In this document: positions 5,732-8,968 of the stretch, piece by piece
Numbering within the stretch: the first letter of the stretch is position 1
Layout: every line of letters begins with the position of its first letter
Assembly: GCA_023489025.1 (NCBI GenBank)
Contig: JAMDCN010000120.1
Span: 1-8,968 of the forward strand
Reading direction: 5' to 3'
Length of the DNA: 8,968 nt
Source of the DNA: Deltaproteobacteria bacterium
GTDB taxonomy: Bacteria; Desulfobacterota_E; Deferrimicrobia; Deferrimicrobiales; Deferrimicrobiaceae
Made by a program: the position numbers and the translations under genes
The notes under the pieces: generated by a model
The model's database searches: none
What the model saw: the letters and a program-made list of their open reading frames with translations, nothing else
Told to the model about the DNA's origin: nothing

Positions 5732-7245
5732 AGGCTTTTCTGATGTACAAAGATCGGGATTTAGACCAGGGAGGGGGTTTACCACCGAACGAAGCGACGT
5801 TGGCGCAAGACCTGGAGCTGGACACGCTGTTCGGCGCGATGGCCGTCGGGGACAAGTTCCTGCTCGAAGTGGCGAAGAAGGCTGTCTTGACGAGCCTCGA
5901 TGAACCCGAGGCGATACTCTATCGCCAGCATATCCTCGCCGATTGCCTGGAGCGGTCTGCCATCATCCGGGAGATGTACGCCATTGCCGTGGAGGCGATC
6001 GAACGCGAGAAGAAGGTCTGGGGCGGGATGCTCGGCCGGTACCCCGAAGGGATGCTGCATCGGTCCGTCGAGGTGATCAAGCAGTTCGTGGATCTGCTCA
6101 AGAGGCTAAGGCACATTGCCGATGCGCATGGCGCCGAATTTCGCTCCGAAGGCTTTACGACACTCTTCCGCATGCTTGCCAAGGAGCTTGCCGATGAATA
6201 CCTGAGCGGCGTCGAGGACCATCTACGACGACTTGAATTTCGGGACGGCATCCTGATGAGTGCCGAATTGGATCATGGCAATAAAGGCACCCACTACGTA
6301 CTTCGCAAACCGTGGAATACGAAACAGAGCTGGATGGAGCGGCTTCAGACCTGGGGTGAGCAGCTTTTCCTCAGAGAACGCACCGTTTACGAGGTTCAAA
6401 TCGCTGACCGCGATGAAAGCGGCTTCAGGGCGTTGACGGAGCTGAGGGGCCGGGGAATCGGCCTTGTCGCCGGCGCGCTCGGTCAGTCGACCGATCATAT
6501 TCTGAACTTCTTCCGCATGTTGCGATCGGAGCTGGGCTTTTACGTCGGCTGCTTGAATCTTCGGGACCGGCTGGCCGTGAAGGGGGAGCCGATCTGCTTT
6601 CCCGAGCCTTTCGCCGCGGGCAAGGCCATCCTCTCCGGTCGGGGACTGTACGATCTCTGCCTGAGTTTGAGCGTGAAGGAGAGAGTCGTCGGCAACGACG
6701 TGACCGCCGATGATAAATTGCTCGTGATGATCACCGGGGCGAACCGGGGCGGCAAGTCGACGTTCCTGCGAGGCATCGGGCTTGCCCAGCTGATGATGCA
6801 GTGCGGCATGTTCGTGCCGGCCGAGTCATTCCGTGCCAATGTCTGCGATGGCATCTTTACGCACTACAAGCGGGAAGAGGACATCAGCATGAGGAGCGGG
6901 AAGCTCGACGAAGAGTTAAGCAGAATGAGCGCAATCGTCGGCAACATGACCCCGAACAGCATCGTTTTTCTCAACGAGTCGTTCGCCTCGACCAACGAGA
7001 GAGAAGGTTCGGAGATCGCGAGGCAAATCGTCCGGGCCCTGTTGGAAACCGGCATCAAGGTGATCTACGTGACCCACCTGTTCGATCTGGCGCAAGGGTT
7101 ATACCTCGCGAAGATGGACGCCGCCCTGTTCCTCCGTGCGGAAAGGCTGGCCGACGGGCGGCGAACGTTTCGACTCGTCGAAGACGCACCGTTGCCGACG
7201 AGCTATGGCGAAGACTTGTATCGACGGATCTTCGGCGCGGTGTGA
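5728..7245 (+). CDS. MutS-like ATPase B (MutS core/ATPase domains only), partner of ATPase A
   Basis: The 505-residue product is a diverged relative of the preceding protein with the same layout: a helical N-terminal and core region (about 25-320), then a MutS-type ATPase with Walker A GANRGGKST (337-345), the block FTHYKREED (377-385) plus SGKL (390-393), and Walker B SIVFLNESFAST (411-422), again with Asn (416) before the catalytic Glu417. Here the switch Thr-His is intact (VTHLFDL, His450), so this subunit looks the more catalytically complete. No mismatch-recognition or Smr nuclease domain is visible. The GTG start at 5728 shares GTGA with the upstream stop and has AAGGAG 11 bases before it; an ATG at 5743 is the alternative. 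The HIT gene follows after 10 bases. Adjacency and shared motifs suggest a heterodimer, by analogy with eukaryotic MutS pairs. Confidence 0.88.
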   Translation: MKAFLMYKDRDLDQGGGLPPNEATLAQDLELDTLFGAMAVGDKFLLEVAKKAVLTSLDEPEAILYRQHILADCLERSAIIREMYAIAVEAIEREKKVWGGMLGRYPEGMLHRSVEVIKQFVDLLKRLRHIADAHGAEFRSEGFTTLFRMLAKELADEYLSGVEDHLRRLEFRDGILMSAELDHGNKGTHYVLRKPWNTKQSWMERLQTWGEQLFLRERTVYEVQIADRDESGFRALTELRGRGIGLVAGALGQSTDHILNFFRMLRSELGFYVGCLNLRDRLAVKGEPICFPEPFAAGKAILSGRGLYDLCLSLSVKERVVGNDVTADDKLLVMITGANRGGKSTFLRGIGLAQLMMQCGMFVPAESFRANVCDGIFTHYKREEDISMRSGKLDEELSRMSAIVGNMTPNSIVFLNESFASTNEREGSEIARQIVRALLETGIKVIYVTHLFDLAQGLYLAKMDAALFLRAERLADGRRTFRLVEDAPLPTSYGEDLYRRIFGAV

Positions 7246-7255
7246 ATCGGCATCG

Positions 7256-7654
7256 ATGAGTGAATCGTTCGATAATAAATCGGAAGGATGCCCGTTCTGC
7301 GATCTGCCCAAAGATCGCATCCTTGCACAGAATGAGCTCGCGTTCGTCATCCGGGATGGGTACCCGGTGACTCCTCTCCACACCCTGGTGATCCCTAAAC
7401 GCCATGTTTCGGGGTGGTTCGACCTTGGGACCTCGGAAATGAACGCTTGCAACGATCTCCTCTTGTGGGCGAAGGACGCGATCAGGGAGGAAGACGCATC
7501 GGTCGCCGGATTCAACGTCGGGATCAATATCGGCGAGGCGGCAGGGCAAACGATATTTCACTGCCATATCCATCTTATTCCCCGGAGGCGAGGCGACGTG
7601 GAAAATCCACGTGGGGGGGTGAGGCACCTCATCCCCGGGAAAGGCAATTACTGA
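7256..7654 (+). CDS. HIT-family (histidine triad) nucleotide hydrolase
   Basis: HIT proteins hydrolyse nucleoside monophosphates joined to a leaving group through the alpha-phosphate, for example AMP-amidates or dinucleoside polyphosphates. The 132-residue product has the full-length fold: a CPFC zinc-type motif (12-15), LHTLVIPKRH (41-50, with His50 as the likely further ligand), FNVGINIGEAAGQTIFH (86-102) and the triad HCHIHLIPR (102-110), with His102, His104 and nucleophile His106 intact. A basic C-terminal tail follows. The ATG at 7256 lies 10 bases after the MutS-like B stop without a strong ribosome binding site, so expression probably depends on read-through from the operon and thus on the first fluoride riboswitch. 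In that setting a substrate such as a nucleoside phosphorofluoridate is attractive but unproven; general AMP-X or Ap4A hydrolysis is the safe call. Confidence 0.9.
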   Translation: MSESFDNKSEGCPFCDLPKDRILAQNELAFVIRDGYPVTPLHTLVIPKRHVSGWFDLGTSEMNACNDLLLWAKDAIREEDASVAGFNVGINIGEAAGQTIFHCHIHLIPRRRGDVENPRGGVRHLIPGKGNY

Positions 7655-7670
7655 CGACTCGTCGGTGCGA

Positions 7671-7676
7671 TATAAT
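7671..7676 (+). promoter_or_regulatory. Promoter -10 box for the second fluoride riboswitch unit
   Basis: A perfect TATAAT (7671-7676) lies 16 bases past the HIT stop and about 20 bases before the aptamer, so transcription would begin just ahead of the riboswitch. At 17-base spacing the -35 position reads TTACTG (7648-7653), a poor match, so the promoter may be weak or activator-dependent. It separates the second unit from the MutS/HIT operon, although read-through from that operon is also possible. Confidence 0.6.
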
Positions 7677-7695
7677 AAGAAAAGTAGCATAGCAA

Positions 7696-7747
7696 CAGGC
7701 GATGGAGTTCGCCGATAACCGCTGTCGTTCGGACGGCCGATGACTCC
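7696..7747 (+). promoter_or_regulatory. Fluoride riboswitch aptamer (crcB motif), second copy
   Basis: This is a near-consensus fluoride aptamer. P1 pairs GGCG (7698-7701) with CGCC (7710-7713) around ATGGAGTT; the linker contains AACCGC; a second stem pairs GCTGTC (7721-7726) with GACGGC (7732-7737); then GATGACTCC follows. The pseudoknot GGAGT (7704-7708) with ACTCC (7743-7747) is fully Watson-Crick, unlike the first copy. It closely resembles the Bacillus cereus crcB riboswitch as I remember it. It should turn on the small helical protein and the MFS transporter in the presence of fluoride. Confidence 0.95.
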
Positions 7748-7778
7748 TACCCGACACCCGTTGGGCAGGAGTTTTTTT
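7743..7778 (+). terminator. Expression-platform terminator of the second riboswitch
   Basis: ACTCCT (7743-7748) pairs with AGGAGT (7767-7772) and CCC (7750-7752) with GGG (7763-7765) across a single A-C mismatch; the loop is 10 bases and seven T follow (7772-7778). The ACTCC arm is shared with the aptamer pseudoknot, so fluoride binding should prevent termination. The 3' arm exposes AGGAG seven bases before the ATG at 7779, an ideal ribosome binding site that the hairpin would hide. Confidence 0.9.
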
Positions 7779-7829
7779 ATGCCGCGAACAGGTCGGCACG
7801 GGGGCCGACGTCCCGCTCTCCCGCGATGA
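7779..7829 (+). CDS. Possible 16-residue leader peptide ORF after the riboswitch
   Basis: An ATG directly follows the terminator T run, with AGGAG seven bases upstream, and opens a 16-codon frame rich in Arg, Gly and Pro (MPRTGRHGGRRPALPR). It ends in a TGA that overlaps the next start as ATGA (7826-7829). The main gene at 7826 has no ribosome binding site of its own, so ribosomes may load here and restart by coupling. The ORF is short enough to be chance; the support is the spacing and the exact overlap. Confidence 0.4.
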   Translation: MPRTGRHGGRRPALPR

Positions 7830-8149
7830 TGAACGAATTCCAGAGAAGAGGAGTTTCCGCGGTACTGCGCACTGTCGAAGAACATTTGCGCTCCATCGAG
7901 ACGATGCTGGATCAGGAGGATTACCCCGGAATTCTCTATGAGTGGAAGAACGATTTACCCGATGACGCGAAGCCCCTGATGTTGGAGAGAATACGGTACA
8001 TCCGGGAGGCGATCGAACTCGCGGCCGACTGGTTTGCCCTTGAGAAACGGGAACGACGGGCCAGCGATGATGCGTACGGCAAGTTGCCGTACTGCTGGCA
8101 GATCCTCGAAGATGCGAAAGCGGCGCGGCTTGTGCGCTACGGGGAATAA
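7826..8149 (+). CDS. Small helical protein of unknown function, fluoride-controlled; possibly truncated
   Basis: I do not recognise this 107-residue protein. It appears mostly alpha-helical and charged: helices at about 4-30 (VLRTVEEHLRSIETMLDQ), 49-78 (MLERIRYIREAIELAADWFA) and 88-105 (YCWQILEDAKAARLV). There is no signal peptide or membrane segment, and a single Cys (90). It starts at ATG 7826, with a second ATG at 7829, and overlaps the leader ORF by ATGA. The frame stops at TAA 8147-8149, but the same frame stays open for 32 more codons with normal codon use and an amphipathic helix. The intended protein may therefore be about 140 residues, cut by a nonsense change or sequencing error. 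It lies between a fluoride riboswitch and an MFS transporter and probably shares their transcript. Confidence 0.65.
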   Translation: MMNEFQRRGVSAVLRTVEEHLRSIETMLDQEDYPGILYEWKNDLPDDAKPLMLERIRYIREAIELAADWFALEKRERRASDDAYGKLPYCWQILEDAKAARLVRYGE

Positions 8150-8248
8150 GCGAAGGGTCTCGACAGGGAACTCGACCCCCTCATCGAAACGATCATCGCC
8201 CTGGTCCTCGAGATGGAGAGCATTCTCCAGCGGATCCGGGGTGGCTGA
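8150..8248 (+). other. In-frame coding-like extension beyond the TAA of the small helical protein
   Basis: Directly after the TAA at 8147, the same frame reads 32 sense codons to a TGA at 8246-8248. The translation includes GLDRELDPLIETIIALVL then EMESILQRI, a strongly amphipathic helix, and most codons end in C or G as in neighbouring genes. There is no good start codon or ribosome binding site for a separate ORF. This looks like the true C-terminus of the preceding gene separated from it by one stop codon. Confidence 0.55.
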
Positions 8249-8266
8249 AACGTGGAGGCGTCCATA

Positions 8267-8968
8267 ATGAAGAAAGCGGATTCGGCGCTCAAGTTCGTCG
8301 TCCTCGTCGGGGTGGTGAGCCTCTTCGCGGACATGACGTACGAGGGGGCACGCAGCATCAACGGGCAGTATCTCGCTTTCCTTGGAGCGAGCGCTTCCGT
8401 CGTGGGGATCGTGGCCGGGTTCGGAGAGCTGATCGGCTATGGCCTCCGCCTTCTCTCGGGGTATGTCAGCGACCGGACGGGAAGGTACTGGGCCGTCACC
8501 ATCGTCGGCTACGTCGTCAACCTTGCCGCCGTTCCCCTCCTGGCGCTGGCGGGCCGATGGGAAATCGCGGCGCTCCTGATGATCGCCGAACGGGTCGGGA
8601 AGGCCATACGCACCCCCGCCCGGGACGCGATGCTTTCCCATGCCACCAAGGAGATGGGACGCGGATGGGGCTTCGGGATGCACGAGGCCCTCGACCAGAT
8701 CGGAGCGGTTCTGGGTCCCCTCATCGTCGTCGCCGTCTTCTATTTCCGGGGCGATTATCCGGCGGGATACGGGATCCTGCTGATCCCGGCGATGCTGGCC
8801 CTCGGCGTGCTCGCCACGGCCCGTCGCCTCTACCCCCAACCACGGGATCTGGAAATCGGGACCCCGGTCATGGATACCCGGGGATTTTCGAAAGGATACT
8901 GGCTCTATGTCGCGGCGACCGCCCTGATCGCCGCGGGCTTCGCGGATCCTTCGCGCATGCGCAATTGG
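8267..8968 (+). CDS. Major facilitator superfamily (MFS) transporter, 3' end outside the window
   Basis: The first 234 residues of an inner-membrane secondary transporter are visible; MFS proteins are usually about 400 long. Membrane segments lie near residues 9-23, 37-60, 76-96, 99-112, 143-160, 166-184 and 211-225. The loop after the second segment has the MFS signature GYVSDRTGR (65-73), and a conserved-looking block ERVGKAIRTPARDAML (108-123) follows the fourth segment. The ATG at 8267 has GGAGG eight bases upstream. It lies 18 bases after the extended frame of the small helical protein and is probably read from the second fluoride riboswitch. The substrate cannot be told from sequence; ion or metabolite export during fluoride stress is a guess. 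The last nine or so visible residues (ADPSRMRNW) look unusually polar for this position. Confidence 0.85.
   Translation, partial: MKKADSALKFVVLVGVVSLFADMTYEGARSINGQYLAFLGASASVVGIVAGFGELIGYGLRLLSGYVSDRTGRYWAVTIVGYVVNLAAVPLLALAGRWEIAALLMIAERVGKAIRTPARDAMLSHATKEMGRGWGFGMHEALDQIGAVLGPLIVVAVFYFRGDYPAGYGILLIPAMLALGVLATARRLYPQPRDLEIGTPVMDTRGFSKGYWLYVAATALIAAGFADPSRMRNW

Noticed and set aside
7055..7885. Minus-strand frame of 276 codons opposite MutS-like B end, HIT and riboswitch
   Set aside because: It runs across the second riboswitch and two well-supported plus-strand genes and shows no recognisable domain.
7955..8839. Minus-strand frame of 294 codons opposite the small protein and transporter
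   Set aside because: Its composition (Asp, His, Arg, Pro rich, no hydrophobic core) is typical of an antisense shadow, while the plus strand has clear MFS motifs.
8940..8968. Frameshift near the window end in the MFS gene
   Set aside because: The last residues (ADPSRMRNW) look polar for a membrane segment and a one-base shift would give a different tail, but only about 25 bases remain, which is too little to decide.
1..8968. CRISPR arrays, tRNA or rRNA genes, insertion sequences, phage genes
   Set aside because: I saw no regularly spaced repeats, tRNA-like cloverleaf, rRNA segment, transposase or terminal inverted repeats.

Overview
The window is GC-rich (by eye about 60% or more), densely packed, and almost all coding is on the + strand. 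The gene set suggests a bacterium of the former Deltaproteobacteria (Geobacter/Desulfuromonas-like or a related uncultured group). It combines tungstate uptake with molybdopterin synthesis, a small SAP-domain protein with four cysteines of a kind I associate with those bacteria, and fluoride riboswitches in front of MutS-like genes. This placement is an inference from gene content, not a phylogenetic result.

Region 1 (1-2741) is a tungsten/molybdenum block. It holds a ModE-type regulator with two Mop domains, a TupB-type permease, a TupC-type ATPase and MoaC, which makes cyclic pyranopterin monophosphate. The genes are tightly spaced and moaC starts inside the end of the ATPase gene, so they look like one operon linking oxyanion uptake to pterin cofactor synthesis. 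The binding protein TupA is not in the window. Region 2 (2742-4038) holds two stand-alone genes: a 69-residue SAP/Cys protein with a clear sigma70-like promoter and a strong terminator, and a short-chain dehydrogenase relative that has lost its catalytic Tyr and Asn.

Region 3 (4105-8968, running off the end) is the most interesting part. Two fluoride (crcB-motif) riboswitches, each with its own expression-platform terminator, divide it into two units. The first controls two different MutS-like ATPases (GTGA overlap) followed by a histidine-triad (HIT) hydrolase. The second has a perfect TATAAT -10 box just past the HIT gene. It controls a 16-codon leader ORF, a small unrecognised helical protein with a suspicious in-frame stop, and a major facilitator transporter cut by the window end. 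No CrcB/Fluc or CLC-F fluoride channel gene is present.

The working hypothesis is a fluoride-stress module. The transporter would handle ions or a metabolite, the HIT enzyme might hydrolyse abnormal nucleotide-phosphate bonds such as phosphorofluoridates, and the paired MutS-like ATPases would have an unknown role that is probably not classical mismatch repair, because they lack the mismatch-recognition domains and carry Asn in place of the Walker B Asp. The fluoride link rests on RNA motifs that can be read directly; the protein roles are inference.
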